Source: Plicaturopsis crispa FD-325 SS-3 (taxonomy: Eukaryota; Basidiomycota; Agaricomycetes; Amylocorticiales; Amylocorticiaceae). Taken from it: a stretch of 64,000 nt of DNA. Under the pieces are notes generated by a model. That model was not told the origin of the DNA and did no database searches. It saw only the letters and a program-made list of their open reading frames with translations. Of the stretch, positions 47,026-59,926 are shown piece by piece. The DNA lies in assembly GCA_000827205.1 (NCBI GenBank), contig KN832556.1:351436-415435 (forward strand), given 5' to 3'. Position 1 is the first letter of the stretch, and the number at the start of each line of letters is the position of its first letter. Position numbers and translations under genes: made by a program.

Positions 47026-47375
47026 GGTGGTTCGCAGTGAGAACGTTCAGCAGCTCTCGTGTCGGTTTCTTCTGCAGCCTCGTACACGTGGTACGCCTGA
47101 CGGCAAGCGCGCGCTTTGTGACCCAACTTCTAGTGTGCAAATAGAGGAGATAAAGGCTTTGAAGCGGGTACAATGGCACTGCGAAAAGCAATTGACGGCG
47201 GAAGTGGTGCACTTTACATATATGAGGCGCGATAGAGGAACACCGGAAGGCACCGAAGCCGACTGCCACATCCTTGACCGACAACCACCACCATCGACCG
47301 CAAGACCGCCGCCGCAAGACCCGCCTACGGAAACAACGAAAGACTGCACATAGCAGCCTTATTTTTTCGACATCA
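47026..47375. promoter_or_regulatory. Shared divergent promoter region of BUB2 and the disordered hypothetical
   Basis: 350 bases separate the two start codons. No TATA box was seen. CCACCACCATCG-type low-complexity sequence lies in the middle. Confidence 0.3.
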
Positions 47376-48914
47376 ATGACACAGAGGAGACACGGTACGG
47401 CCCCTGGCGGGCTCGTTCGAACGCACTCCCGCAACTCGTCAGGAGGCTCGTCCAGGATCGGTTTGAACCTCCACTTCACGCAGAAGGACGGTGCACCGCT
47501 GAAACACACGGAGAAACTGAAGAAGAGCGGTCTTGGACACGATGTGCGTCTTGCTTTTCTAGCCGTCAGCGCCTGGTGCTGCCCGTTTTATCTGATGCTA
47601 CGATGACGCTGTTGATAGGTCCACTCCCGCACAACCTCCCCTTATCCACGCGTCCCCAGTGCTCCACGGATACACTCGAGGGAGCATATCCAAACCATAG
47701 CACCTATGAGCAAGCGCTCTCATCTCAAACACAACGGTACCACCACAGGAGCGAAACAGAAGGGCGGCTTCAGCTTGCACAGCCCTGGATCGGACGAGGA
47801 GGATGACGAGTGGGTGTCGAGCGAAAGCGGCGCAGCTACGCCGAATAAAGGTCAAGACTCGGACGCGGAGGAGGCAGAGGATGATTCGGACTCGAGCGGA
47901 GCGGGTACGGCGGCGCAGATAGTGATGAATGGCAAGGGACTCCAGGAGCAAGAGCGGACGCCAATATCAGAAGTACCACCCGAGTCGGCGAGACCGACGC
48001 TCCCGCAGCTTCAGACAGACGCCACGGTCGTATCGGAGACCCCACGTGCGGAGTCCTCGGTGCGTCCGCGTGTCCTGGAGCGCGAGACTACAATACGTCG
48101 CTCTCCCGAACCGAGACCCGCGACGCCGCCGCCGCCGCCAGCGCCAGCCTTCGTGAAAACGGCGCCTGCATCACCAGTCAAGGAGACCGAGGTTCTTCCG
48201 CGCGCGGCTATAGTCGAGTCGAGGTCGGAGAGGACCTCACCAACACATCGCTCGCACCGCCATAGCAAGCATCTGTCCACTACCCGGCCGCCATCTATGC
48301 ACTCTCTCCACGGCAAAGACGGCCCTGTCCTACGTCCTCACCCACTCATCCGCGGACAATCTTACGGGCAACCCTCCGCAGCATTGGCACCTCCGAGGCC
48401 ATCTGCAGTGGTCAGCGCCGACCAGGCGCACGCAGAGTTTCCATCATCCTCTCCCCCGACGGCCCCCTCTTCCCCCACGAGTGTCTACTCCGCTGCCCAA
48501 ATCTCGCCGACGCACCCGCGTTTCCAGGCGAGCAACAACAACAACAACCCCCTCCGGCGCACCTCCATATCCTCCGCGCGCTCCGTGTCGACGCTCCCCC
48601 TCCCCAACACCCAGAACTCCGTCTCCGTAAAGTCGACGCACGATCGGCATCGCACGCTGTCCACCATATCCTCCACCTCCAACTCCTTCGCCGCGCTCTC
48701 CTCGCTCGCACAACTTCCAACGGCGGCGGCACAACACCAAGGGCAAGGGTACACGTCGTTTTTCCCGTCGATAGAGTCGCAGAGCCATCTAGAGGCGATA
48801 CACCCGCTTTTGCCGCCGCCGTATCTCGCGACGCACCTGACCGTGCTGGCGTACCGCTCCCCCGCGCGGGAGTCGTTTGATAGAGTGATACGGGCGAAGA
48901 AGATGCGCAGATAG
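47376..48914 (+). CDS. Hypothetical disordered protein
   Basis: Exons 47376-47543 and 47619-48914 give 487 residues. The N-terminus contains LVRTHSRNSSGGSSRIGLNL and FTQKD, which I associate with a conserved Agaricomycete family of unknown role (recollection, not a search). An acidic DEEDDEWVSSESG patch follows, then long Pro/Ser/Thr-rich stretches with an Asn run, and a compact hydrophobic C-terminus around YTSFFPSIE and HPLLPPPYLATHLT. The composition suggests a regulatory or scaffold protein in the nucleus or cytoplasm. The start was chosen as the first ATG after the divergent promoter region; an upstream exon cannot be excluded. Confidence 0.65.
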
Positions 48915-48996
48915 GCGTGCGTGCGGCGTGCGTGGGTGTATATATTGCGTGCGCTTAGACGGATATTATAGGATTATACATGGACGATGTGCGTGC

Positions 48997-49012
48997 CCCT
49001 CCCCCCCCCCTC
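48997..49012. repeat. C-rich homopolymer run
   Basis: A near-uninterrupted run of C, broken by one T, lies just downstream of the disordered hypothetical. Length variation between strains or assembly error would be expected here. Confidence 0.7.
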
Positions 49013-49180
49013 CCATCCATACCTTGCTGCAACTATCAAACTAACTGCATGGCGTCCTGCAGGTAATTTAACTTAACTCGCACCTGCTCTGACCATTCTG
49101 CATGACGGCGTCCGACATGATTATCTTTGTAAATTGCTGGGATTCTCTTAGTCTTATCGTCATGTCCACAACAAATTTAT

Positions 49181-49240
49181 GCCCTCTATGCTTCCATCAT
49201 GCCCTCTATGCTTCCATCATGCCCTCTATGCTTCCATCAT
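49181..49240. repeat. Three perfect copies of a 20-base tandem repeat
   Basis: The unit GCCCTCTATGCTTCCATCAT occurs three times without a mismatch at 49181-49200, 49201-49220 and 49221-49240. It begins 22 bases beyond the ACR3 stop codon, in its likely 3' untranslated region. The unit keeps the plus-strand frame from closing, producing a spurious short open frame. Confidence 0.95.
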
Positions 49241-49261
49241 GCTCACACTGCTGGCCCATGC

Positions 49262-50744
49262 TCACACATTTGCCGCCCCATCGCTCCTAATACTCCTAGT
49301 CCCAGTCCAGTGCAGCTTCCGCCGCAAGAACAACGCAACCCAGGTGAGCGCGAGCAGGACGGGCACTTCTACGAGCGGCCCGATGGTGACTGCTAGCGCC
49401 TGGTCCGAGCCGACGCCGTACACGGCGATGGCCACTGCTATCGCGAGCTCCTATCCGTGCGTTTGTTTGGTGAGTATCAATTTCATTAAATGGGATGGAG
49501 CGGCCTGCTACTCACGAAATTGTTGCTGCCAGCCGTGAACGCCTGGACTACGGTCATCTCGTAGCCAAACACCCTCTTCTCCTCCTCCTCCTCCTCCCCC
49601 TCCCCCTTCTCCTTCTCCTCCCTGCGCGAGAGCCAGTACAAAAACCCGAACGCGCCGGACCACATGACGACGAAATACAGCACCAAGGGGACGAAGACGC
49701 GGAACACGGGGCCCAGGCGGTGGAGGATGTGGTGGCCCTGGTACGCGAAGAGCACGAGGACGGTGTAGAGGAGCCCGAGGGGGGCGAGCGGGGAGAAGAA
49801 GGGGAGGAAGCAAGTGTCGAGGAAGTGCCGAGAGGTGAGCGTCCAGACTGTGTATCGCGTTGCGACGCCTAACGCTAATGGGATGCCTAGGTACTAGTCA
49901 AAATGGCAGCTATTGAGTGAACGGGCGTGGGGTGGAAGAGGAAACCACGCACTATAAGCACCGAGACAGCCACCTCGCCGTACGTGACATGCAACTCGCT
50001 CGCGTCCGCGCCGCCGCCGCCGATAGTATTAATAAAAAGCAGCGCATACGGCGAATACAGCACGATCTGCATCACCGAGTTCACCACCACAAGAACCGCG
50101 CAATACTCGGCATCCCCCCTCGCGAGCTGGTTCCACACGAGCACCATCGCGATGCAGCGCGCGAGGCCGACCATGACCACGCCCGTGCGGTACGTCGGGA
50201 GGTCCGGCAGCGTCGCCCACGCTACGGCTAGCATGACCAAGGGACCGACGACCCAGTTGAGGAGGAGGGAGAGGAGGAGGTGCGTCCAGATCTTGCGGGA
50301 ACGGAAGATGGTGGGGAGGGTCTCGTATTGGACTTTGGTGAGGATGGGCCACATCATTAGTATCAGGCCGATGGCGATTGCTGAGACGGTGATTATGAGA
50401 TAGTAGATGCGGTGCATGGGAAATACAACGTACGGACGGAAACGCTGTCGAAACGGACCGTGTCGAAAGCGGGCTGCACGCTGGGCACGAATTCGCCGAT
50501 GACTACGCCGACAATCATCGTGACGAGGATAGCGGGCGTCAGGAGTTTGTCCATGATACCAAGTTCCTTGAACAAAGCTGTACATTATTTAACAACGACA
50601 CGAATTTTGACGCGTTAAATTGTGCTCACCTGCAGCTTCAAGACTCGTTTCGCGTTCAGAACCCTCGGCAGAAGCGGAGGGGACCTCCTGACTTGCCATA
50701 GGAGTAGCAGTATTGGCACATTTCTCTTCAGGATTATGATCCAT
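49262..50744 (-). CDS. ACR3: ACR3 family arsenite efflux transporter
   Basis: Exons 50630-50744, 50434-50577, 49953-50380, 49516-49893 and 49262-49450 give 417 residues. After a short acidic head come about ten membrane spans. ACR3 signatures include [58 protein letters not shown] and [20 protein letters not shown]. The third of these holds the conserved Cys that in bacterial Acr3 is needed for transport. Family function is extrusion of arsenite across the plasma membrane. One cytosolic loop has a Lys-Glu run ([16 protein letters not shown]) encoded by a CTC/CCT microsatellite at about 49580-49625. The start was set by the 115-base first exon, whose phase fits. Confidence 0.92.
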
Positions 50745-51044
50745 CTGAGCAGAATAAAAGGCGGGGTGCAAATTTAAAGGACATGGCAAAGAGAATGAAA
50801 GCTTTTGACGAGGTCGCTCATTTTGATTATCGAAGTTCACAGGGGCCAAAATCCCATAGCCGAAAATCAAATTCAAACTACGTGACCTGTCGCGACTGAG
50901 CATGTGTAAAAGTCATGATCTGACTCCGACTCACTGCTTTTCTTACAACCACTGACTGTCCACGGGAACTCGTGCAATACAAAAATTCAATGCAGTACAT
51001 AGTAAGTGAATCCACGTCCGCACGTAACTAGCAACTACTATCAA
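50745..51044. other. Intergenic region between ACR3 and NmrA-like gene 2
   Basis: 300 bases that hold the ACR3 promoter and the 3' end of NmrA-like gene 2. No clear TATA box was seen. Confidence 0.35.
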
Positions 51045-52607
51045 TTACACGCCCCCTGCCTCAAATTTCGCCACCACTTCATCTGGAATCCTCTGCAGCG
51101 CCAAGTTTCCGCTCGCAAGGATAGCCTCGACTTCGGGCTTGATGGTAGGAAGAACCGCGTCGTTGGCCTTCTTGGCTTTCCAGCCCAATGCCCTCGAGCG
51201 AGTCGCGACCGCGCGAGAGTTGGTCCCAAGGAACGGACCCTGGTACGATATATTTAATTGAGTGGGCAGAAAGGTCAGACAAACGAAGACGCACCCCGAA
51301 GTATTTCTTGATCTCCTCATCGGAGAGGGTGGTCGGAACCGGGCCTTGCCCTTTACCGAGCTCGAAGAGGGCTTTGGCGATCTCGGCGCAGACCTCATAT
51401 AAGCTGTGCTCGCCGTTCGTCAGGAAATAATAGCCCTCGCGACCATGGCCAGCCTTGGCGCCGGAGAGGATAGCGTCGAGCAGCACGATGTAAAAGTCCT
51501 GACCTACACAAACATGATGTCCAGTCTCAGCTACGATCAGGTGTACCACAGTCGACTCCCGCTTACAGTCGTCAATGTGGACATAACCCCACACGTTGGC
51601 ACCCTTGCCCACGACACCACCCTGGCCTCTCGCGAGGCCCACCTATTCGAACCGTGTAATGTCAGAATGCCAGAACATATACTAGTGCATGAATTGTGTC
51701 TCGCCTTCACAAGCATGGGGACCATCATGGAGAACCGGTTCTGGAATCCAATGTCGACAAGGGGGCCAGTGGCTATGTCATAGATGACCCCAGGCAGGAC
51801 TATATATGTCTTCGCGTAGCCTGCGGTGTGGGGGTAACTCGATTAGTACACGCACACTTACCCCGTATTCATGTCAGACTCACCTGCGGTGTCGGCGGCT
51901 TCGATGGCTACGTCTACATCCCGGTGTATCTGTGTGACTGGGAGTTTGGCAATCTTTTCGACGTCGGTGTCGTCGTAGATCTCCTTGCCCAGATACAAAC
52001 CAGCAGCATTATCCGTGATAACACCTGAATAAATGTACTTAAAAATCGGGCAATAACTCGAAATCGTTGCGTATGCTGACCTGTTCCGGACTGAAGAAAA
52101 GGGGGATCAGAGATAGGGGACTTCTACTTTCGTCCGGGAGTACGCACAGTATGGATGAGCACGGGGGCCTTTCCAGTCGATTCGCGGTGCTTTTTCAAGC
52201 CACGCAAAATTGCCTCTGCCGCAGGCAAGTTGTCAGCATCCGCCTGTACAATAATTTCGTACGGTCAGCTCGCGAAGTACGAGGGAGATACGAGTAGGCC
52301 GTACGATATTGAAGACGATGTCAGCCTCGGCTGCAGCGTTCTCGAGGATCTCGAGGTCCTGAAGTGACCCTATCACGGGAGTTACAGCAGGGTACTTGGA
52401 AGTGAGGATCGCAGCCTTGTCCGCCTTGCGAACGAGCGCTTTGATGCTGAACTGGGCAGCCTTGGGGTGCGCCAGAAGGCGGGCTAGAATGCCGCCCCCG
52501 ATGTAACCTGAAAGTTCCAAATGGTGGTCATCATCGACTGTAAGTAGCTTTTCGCATGGGCACATACCAGTTGCTCCTGTAAAGAATATGTTGATGGTTG
52601 AAGACAT
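51045..52607 (-). CDS. NmrA-like NAD(P)-binding protein 2
   Basis: Nine exons (52568-52607, 52305-52507, 52148-52243, 52081-52090, 51884-52024, 51705-51820, 51567-51642, 51295-51503, 51045-51239) give about 361 residues. It is a paralogue of the gene at 43.2 kb: the first four exons have identical sizes (40, 203, 96, 10). The Rossmann motif FFTGATGYIGGGILARLL and KALVRKADK are intact. Two extra introns split the region that is one exon in paralogue 1. The donor of exon 6 is either gcgaga, giving a perfect match to the paralogue (PMLVKVGL), or gtgaag six bases earlier, giving a protein two residues shorter. The start ATG at 52607 aligns with paralogue 1; an ATG nine bases upstream is possible. 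Confidence 0.83.
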
Positions 52608-52951
52608 GTTTGGCACTGGCTGGCATGTAGAGTACTGCGCACGTTATATAACGATGAGGGTCATAGGATGTTACGGTTATTCAGCAGCATCCGGGACATC
52701 CGGGATATCTGTAACATCTGGATCCCTTCTGAATCATCGAACAGAATTCCGAGTCGCGACTTGCAAGAAATGTGCCAGGCAGGATTTGGGCAGGATGAAT
52801 CAGTCTTCGAAGAGCGCTCGAAGCCTTGTCGAAGCCCATACTTACTCATGTACCGGTGATTTCCCCTATCAGCGGCGGCCCCCGCGGGCGCAACATGATA
52901 AATCATTGCACTTGCGGGGGCATTCACATTGACACGTCGCATATAGTGGCC

Positions 52952-53520
52952 TCATCTAGAGCTCGCAGTAAAGACGGTAATGGAACGCGAACTTACAGAG
53001 TGGCTCGTTGGTATGGAGTCGGAGGATGCGTAACAGGCGACGCGCGCTTCGAGAGCTTCAAGATCTAAGTGCAGGTGTCTGTCTGGAAGATACAAGTTGA
53101 ATAAGTTCGGCCTGTCCATTGACAGTATCGACTCAACCATCTTGGTGACTTTGGATTGGTCAATCGCCTCCTCCTCCTCTTCACACATGCCACATACGGC
53201 CAGCGTCCCGCATCGTGTCGATCCCCTCCGAGCCGCACCGCACGGCGCCGTCCTTGCGGGTGAGATGGGCGACATCAGCCTGTACGCCCGGACGAAGCCC
53301 GCGCTAGTACTATGCACCAAGGAGGCCTCGTCGAGCGCCTGACCATGCTGCTCGGCGGTGACATACTCGCACCCTGAGGTCGTCCACACAGGGCAACAGG
53401 ACCAGTTCCCGGACGCGTACACGCCCAAAAACGGGGGATAAAGCACGTCGCGGTGCCATTTATGCAGAAGCCGGAAGAGGGCACTTTGAGCACACTGTGG
53501 GCGGACACGAGCGAGGATGT
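52952..53520 (-). pseudogene. Unresolved gene fragment
   Basis: A minus-strand frame reads CAQSALFRLLHKWHRDVLYP, then SGCEYVTAEQHGQALDEASL and MVESILSMDRPNLFNLYLPD, with a Cys-rich stretch between. The composition is clearly protein-like and the frame is open for about 185 codons, but the start is missing and no family was recognised. It may be an exon of a gene whose other exons I cannot see, or a leftover of a host gene copy. It ends in a possible donor near 52995. Confidence 0.35.
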
Positions 53521-55010
53521 GGAATGAAATGGCTGGTTGGAGTGTTATTGCGCGGATCCAGGGAAGCTCGGGAAAGAATTGAAGCGGGCGAGAAACAAGG
53601 AGTTGGGAGTGAATGAGCCCCAGTGAGCAGCTTGTGAATGAAAAGCTTGGCGAGGATGTTTTGTTGTGGTCGGAGGGTACAACTTGATGTGCAGTGTGAG
53701 GATGCCAAGCTGCATCTTTCGATGGTAGCTTCGGAAAGCTTCTTCATTTTGGTACAGTCGGATCTTGCATATCCCAGCAGGAGAAAAAATTTGCCACGCT
53801 TGGGAAGATGGCTGATATTGTGCCCTGACAGGAAATGTAAGTTTTCGCATTAGTACAGACATATAGCATCGTATGCACTTGGACCATAGAGAGAGATTAT
53901 ACATGTCATGCCCAGCCAGGGTTCAGTGCCATGAAGCATATGCGAGCCCTCACCCTCAGGGAATCCTGTTTTCATCAACAAACGGTGGGAGTTGTACCGA
54001 GACTGTGGTATGCGCGACTCTGTATGCCAAGCAATTTTTTTCTACGAGCTAATGATGCCACGAGTAGTGTTGAAGAAAGGGTGCGACCAAACGTCCAGTT
54101 ATGACCAGTCAAGTCGAAGGGAGTTTCGACGACGCAAATGCTAGAGTCACGGTGAAGCCTTCCGGATGGTCCACCGCTTTGCTATTCGATGCGTTGTTGG
54201 AAACACATAGCAATGGGTATGGCAGATATCCTTGTAAGTTTGCAGAGTACGAACATGCATTGAGTCCGAGTCCGAGTTCGTCGTTGAGCACGATGAGGGG
54301 CGGTCTTCCGGGGTTGTTTCGGACGATTAACGGGCCTCGGAGTCAAGAAGAAGTCCAAGTGCCGCGGAGATCGAAACCGTTTCCCCCGCAAGAACGCGAG
54401 AACTTTGTCCAGTTTTGACCACGACAACAAAGCATTCAAGGCTTTTCAAGTGAGCATTCCCGGAAAGAATTGTCGTGTACTCGGGACGTAGCATTACTGA
54501 CTGTCAATTCTCTCGATGTATCGACAGATGACAAAGATTATCGACAGGCGGCGCATGGTCAGGGCGTACGACGGTACCTACTAGTTCAAACGTTTCCCAG
54601 TGCTGGGACTCTGTCTAAAGTGGCTGTCAGCACGATGGCCCTGCAAACATATACATCCTCAGGTTCCCGGATGTGTACATGGCAGACGATTCCAGGAGGT
54701 GCCAATCAAGTTGTGGCCATCTCATGACGAAGGTGTCAACCCACGACTCCGAGTCAATGGGTTCGCTCAACTCTCTTTCCTTGGCACTCCCACCGGTTCT
54801 GTGTGATCGGAAGGATCCAGCCGTCCCTCGGAAGTATCACCATGCATGCCCATACCGGGAGCGTCGTGGGCTGATTTCGGTCCCGAAACATCCAACCCGC
54901 CCCAGCACGCATTTCTCCAGGTAAATTTGAAAGCATTTTTTCCAGAGCGCACAGAAATACACCCCGATGTACCCGTACACCGTGCGTTCATTCGATTGCG
55001 GAGGGAAGGC

Positions 55011-55110
55011 ATTGGCTCGCTCATACAACTATCCGTTTTTCCAGCTTCACACTGTGCAAAAAGCGTCACCCGAGAGGCGGATTATGGGAGACCCTCGGAG
55101 TCGTATAAAT
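55011..55110 (+). promoter_or_regulatory. Promoter of manganese peroxidase 2: inverted CCAAT box and TATA box
   Basis: ATTGGCTCGC at 55011-55020 and TATAAAT at 55104-55110, ending 65 bases before the start codon. The spacing between the two is 93 bases, against 91 at peroxidase 1. A minus-strand TGCGCTC at 54945-54951 fits the loose metal-response consensus. Confidence 0.55.
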
Positions 55111-55120
55111 GCCTGTCTGA

Positions 55121-56666
<1,546 letters not shown>

Positions 56667-58223
56667 ATGCCGGGACTCGGTATACACGCGAGCAGTTGAC
56701 TTTATTTCTTTGGGTTTTTATTTGGGGCTATATATATACACAACATCCGCTACGATACGGATCAGAGTTGTGTATCACCTTTTTAACGTTGACGGCTGCA
56801 CGGCGTCCGAACATATTGTTCTGGCTCTCTCAATATGACTGAGAACGGTACCGGTGCACTGCGAGACTCACCGTGAATCATGATTGCGTTACAATGGTCG
56901 CCTGTCCGAGCAACTGTGATCAAAATAATCAGATTGCGCAGGCCTAGGCGGCAGCATCTATACTACACCGCCGTTGTGGCCGTGTATCAATTTTGTATGA
57001 AATCTAGTCATGTGAGGACTATATGACTACCGACGCTAAGATCATATAATTAAGTACGGCTGAGATTCCATATGATTCGTCTCAGCTGAATTTTATGCCC
57101 CTGCCCACGTCGAATCTATACGCTCACCAGCAACCGCACCGTTGCTGCCGTCGCTGTTATGCCTGGCCGGTAGCGGCCCCAGCTCTGCACGGCGGGTCCA
57201 GGTTGCTCGAAAAAACATGATAATTCACTCAATTATAGCCAGGCTTGTTGTAGTAGCAGCAAAACAGGGATATATTTGTTTGTGGTCGTAAATACAGTGA
57301 TGTTATATACGAGGGATACGGGGGATAGATAATGTATGGTCAGGGCATGCAACAATAGAACAGAGCACATACCCATATGTGTGGCAGCTAGCCCATTCGC
57401 AACGACGCTCCGTAACACCAGGGCACCTCCGAAGCCTAGCCCACATGCACCCGGAGGAGGGACGGCATTTGCGCAGTCATGTTGCAGTGGCAAGTCCGAG
57501 GGCGGATTGCGCGCGCGACATGGAGTTGTGTGATTCCGAGTCGTTCGTTGCCTGGAGTAAGCCTGGACTGTGCAACAGTGGGAGTACTAGTCATAGAGAG
57601 GCAGCAGCGAGACGACGTGATGACAAGGAGTCCGAGTAGCGTAAAGACGACGTCTGGGAGCTGGGAGCGACAGCGTTGAGCAATAATAAGAAATGCAAGA
57701 GGAAGTGTTGGCGTGCAGACGACCATGTTTGCACATGTGTGTTGGCCGTGGCAAGTGTGGCTGAAGGCGGTTGAACAGCAAAACGTCTCGAATATTTCTA
57801 AGTCAAAATCTGGCATATGAATTCCACATAGCGAAACGCTGATGTCGATTTCATGTCCACCTCAGCCTATCGACGTGTCGTAAAGACACCAAAACTTGTG
57901 TAGCCAGGTTTGTCTGGGATTTACATGTAATTTGACCCGAATTCGCTGCGACGCGTTTGTATCACTTCGGGCTCCAACTCACGCTTCGATGGCATGAGTG
58001 CCGGGCCAATAGCAACGTTTACTTAATTATGTGAGATCGAGAACCCTCTTCAAAACGGCGGTGTAAACTTCTCTATGTTGATTTTAAGTAAAGCAGTGCT
58101 GCATATGCGGTGCAGCTACCGCTCCCGCACACCCTTATAATCGGCGCAGTACTAAACACTGTAAGTAAAGACCACCGAAGTACCCCACACTTGCCCCTCA
58201 CTCCTAAATTCCACCGTAGCAAG
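56667..58223. other. Intergenic region, no gene recognised
   Basis: About 1.55 kb between peroxidase 2 and the monooxygenase. The stretch 56990-57110 is AT-rich. Frames around 57430-57820 show no motifs. No repeat or transposon end was recognised. Confidence 0.45.
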
Positions 58224-59731
58224 ATGCCGAACACAAAGGTCATATTGTCTGGTTGCGGTATTGCAGGACCCGTGCTCGCTATATTTCTCAAGCTCAAGGG
58301 CTACGAGCCCGTTATATACGAGCGAGGATCCAAGGGATCGAGCGGGGGCACGAGCATGATGTACGCGATTCCTACTCATCGATATCTACGATCCTGACCG
58401 TGTCTCTTGATCAGGCTGCAGCCAAACGGTCTGCGTGTGCTGAAGCTCATCCCAGGCCTCACCGAGAAAATAGTGGGTCACCATATCTCCCAGATCAAGC
58501 AATTATCTGTCGTCCCGGGCGATGAGGGGGTGATCGGAGTCGTCGACATGCCCGTCGAGGAGATGGTCGAGCGACACGGGTTTGTTATGACCGGCGTGAA
58601 GCGGTCGCAGTTCCACCAGACCCTCATCGACGCGGCCGTGGAGCATGGCGTCGAGATCATCTACAACCACCAGCTAGCGTCCATCGAGCAGAAGGATACG
58701 GAGGTGCACGTCAAGTTCGCCAATGGCCAGAGCGACGTCGCTAGCTTTGTTGTCGGATGCGACGGATTGCATAGCAATACGCGAACTGAGCTGTTTGGCG
58801 AAGGCAAGGCAGATTTCACGGGATTGGTCCAAGTAAGTACATGCTTGCGAATTGTCGACCCGTGGCTGATGCCGACCAATTGCGGCGGGTAGGTAGCGGG
58901 CATAGGGCCCTTGCAACCTGGATTTGCGGACGCGATGACAAACATTTATGGGGAAGATGTGCACCTAGTCACGTACCAGATCAACGACAACGAACAGTCC
59001 TGGGCGTAAGTGTCTCCACTGCAGTGGTCTTTCACACTTTCCGACTGAGGCCCTTTCCTAGCGTCACTCTACGGGAATCGGAGGCAAAGGAATCTTGGCG
59101 CGCAATGGATGCCAGCAAGGAAGCCGAATTTAAGGCAAGCCCCTACGCTTCCTGGTCGTACGGAGGCAGTGAGCTCGTCCAGAGTACCAAAGGAATCAAT
59201 AAAGTACGGCATGCTTTTCTATGAGAATACTGGCGAAATTAACAGTTCACCCCCGCTTGCAGTACGGATTGTACGACCGACCTGAATTGGCATCGTGGCA
59301 CAAGGGCCGTGTCGTGTTACTGGGCGACGCAGCACATCCCACTAGTCCAGTGAGTTTCCCTGCATGAAGACTCACACAAGCTTTCCGTTTACTGATCGAA
59401 TCTTCAGCACCTTGGACAGGGCGCCAACCAAGCGTTCGAAGACGTATACCATCTCGTCCGTTGCCTGGTCAAGTATAACCCGGACGCAGGCGAGCCATCT
59501 ACGGAGGACTTGTCAAAGGTGTTCGAGGAATACGAAAAGGCGCGGATACAACGCACGTCTGCGCTCGTAAGCGGTGCCCGGCAGCAGGGAAACGCCCGTG
59601 TTGTTCACGGACAAGAGGCATGTCTAAAGAGGAACGAGATATTGAGGAAAATATGGGGAAATGCTGCCGCCATGAAAGAGGCGCCTGGGGCTGCTTGGGC
59701 CGGGCCATTCACTGGTGCTCCTGAAATCTGA
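58224..59731 (+). CDS. FAD-dependent monooxygenase (salicylate hydroxylase-like)
   Basis: Exons 58224-58360, 58415-58832, 58893-59005, 59062-59203, 59263-59349 and 59408-59731 give 406 residues. The N-terminal dinucleotide-binding motif is ILSGCGIAGPVLAIFLKLKG (GxGxxG), ending in the usual acidic YER. A DG motif occurs as VVGCDGLHSNTR, and the second FAD motif as VVLLGDAAHPTSP followed by GQGANQAFEDV. These three together define the class A flavoprotein hydroxylases. It should hydroxylate a small aromatic or related compound with NAD(P)H and oxygen in the cytosol. The exact substrate is not predictable. Length is typical and all motifs are intact. It is convergent with the bZIP gene. Confidence 0.92.
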
Positions 59732-59926
59732 TGTTTCCACACGTCTATGAATAACATGTGTAACGATTAGATGACTAGACAAGTTCCATTAATCTACAAA
59801 TACTAGACCATGACAGTGAGTCTTTGGCTCTTTTGATAGTGAAGAGGAGGGTACACACCACGAAGCAAGATACTGCTACATTTCTGTACATGGTGACGGC
59901 GAAGTGATCGAGCTGCACTAGTCGAA

